In this document: one piece after another, positions 63,630-64,000 of the stretch
Numbering within the stretch: the first letter of the stretch is position 1
Layout of the letters: each line of letters starts with the position of its first letter
NCBI RefSeq assembly: GCF_002118315.1
Contig: NZ_MTSZ01000001.1
Location: 744,001 to 808,000, forward strand
DNA from: Kiloniella majae
Lineage (GTDB): Bacteria; Pseudomonadota; Alphaproteobacteria; Kiloniellales; Kiloniellaceae
Direction of reading: 5' to 3'
DNA: 64,000 bases
The notes under the pieces: generated by a model
Told to the model about the DNA's origin: nothing
Seen by the model: only the letters and a program-made list of their open reading frames with translations
Database searches by the model: none
Made by a program: the position numbers and the translations under genes

Positions 63630-64000
63630 TTATTGGACCAATTGATAAGTTGTCATAGCTGCATAGGTTCCATCAGCACGCATTTCTCTTAAGACTTCAT
63701 CCACCTGGTCTCTCAAAGACTTATGCTTTCGCTTCTTTGAAAAGGCAATGTAACTTGGTACAGACTGGATTGGGGGCGATAGTTCGACAACATCATTGAC
63801 GACACCAAGGCGCTGAAAGCGGTAATATCCTCCCAAGCGATTAAAAGGTATAACATCCACCCTCCGGCTCAACAGCATCTTGATCAAAGCATCTCCCTCT
63901 GTGGCCCTATAGACAGATTTTATCCTTTTGCTCTCAACAGCCTGATCAAATTTGTCACCATAGCTGACACCACGTCTGGTACCAAAGCGGTAATTTATGA
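63630..64000 (-). CDS. Periplasmic solute-binding protein (SBP family 3), 5' end beyond window
   Basis: The minus-strand frame is open from 63630 to the window edge and has no start inside it, so the first part of the gene is missing. The visible 123 codons read GTRRGVSYGDKFDQAVES..., EGDALIKMLLSRRVDVIP, and VPSYIAFSKKRKHKSLRDQVDEVLREMRADGTY, which is the second half of a family 3 binding fold. It is related to, but clearly distinct from, the two copies near 53-55 kb. A shorter internal frame from 63887 is a truncated view of the same protein. Confidence 0.8.
   Translation of the reverse strand, partial: INYRFGTRRGVSYGDKFDQAVESKRIKSVYRATEGDALIKMLLSRRVDVIPFNRLGGYYRFQRLGVVNDVVELSPPIQSVPSYIAFSKKRKHKSLRDQVDEVLREMRADGTYAAMTTYQLVQ

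Overview
This window looks like chromosome of a Gram-negative alphaproteobacterium, probably a marine Rhodospirillales/Kiloniellales-type organism. The evidence is the glyQ-glyS-ppdK gene string, the alphaproteobacterial dihydroorotase variant, LPS-type glycosyltransferases, periplasmic and outer-membrane proteins, and giant alphaproteobacterial-style RTX adhesins. GC content is moderate, with AT-rich spacers. This placement is an inference from gene content; no rRNA or tRNA gene was seen.

Layout. 0-0.8 kb: RES/Xre toxin-antitoxin pair, with the toxin running off the left edge. 0.8-4.3 kb: DUF2182-DUF1326-acyl-CoA ligase on the minus strand. 4.5-9.3 kb: an ATP-grasp ligase, a secreted WxC-repeat protein, a divergent cold-shock protein, a RelA/SpoT-fold protein and a 2OG-Fe(II) oxygenase. 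9.6-16.9 kb: a plus-strand run of eight genes (multicopper oxidase, cytochrome c, phytochelatin-synthase-like protease, FAD dehydrogenase small and large subunits, MFS carrier, small membrane protein, ATC hydrolase-like enzyme). This is the best candidate for an undescribed metabolic system. 17-26.2 kb: two paralogous surface adhesins (912 and 1831 aa), each with a LapA-type N-terminal module and a TAAG motif where LapG-type proteases cut. 26.5-29.4 kb: a DsbA-like isomerase, a MOSC protein and a dihydroorotase. 29.3-33.7 kb: four glycosyltransferases, probably for cell-surface glycan. 33.9-35.6 kb: YgfZ, a GNAT enzyme and an SMR transporter. 35.7-37.9 kb: a CARF-nuclease protein (Card1/DUF1887 family) translationally coupled to MeaB, with no CRISPR array or cas gene in view.

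38-39.6 kb: a methyltransferase and a VOC protein. 39.7-45.2 kb: a three-gene RND-permease / LolA-like carrier / beta-barrel operon divergent from its probable TetR regulator, with two near-identical palindromic operators between them. 45.3-48.8 kb: a pentapeptide-repeat protein, an ALDH7-type dehydrogenase and a STAS-like protein. 48.8-52.2 kb: an iron/cobalamin-type ABC importer with a Fur-like palindrome upstream. 52.3-55 kb: an EamA exporter and two tandem periplasmic solute-binding paralogues. 55.3-61.1 kb: glyQ-glyS-ppdK. 61.1-64 kb: a zinc-ribbon membrane protein, an S49 protease, TrmN6-like methyltransferase, DUF2007 protein, and a third solute-binding protein running off the right edge.

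One pattern cuts across these regions. At about ten places, many in spacers or exactly at start codons, there are short tandem or closely spaced direct repeats with periods of 11-25 bp. They look like slippage products and may alter leader or start-site sequences. No IS element, prophage, CRISPR array, tRNA or rRNA was recognised.
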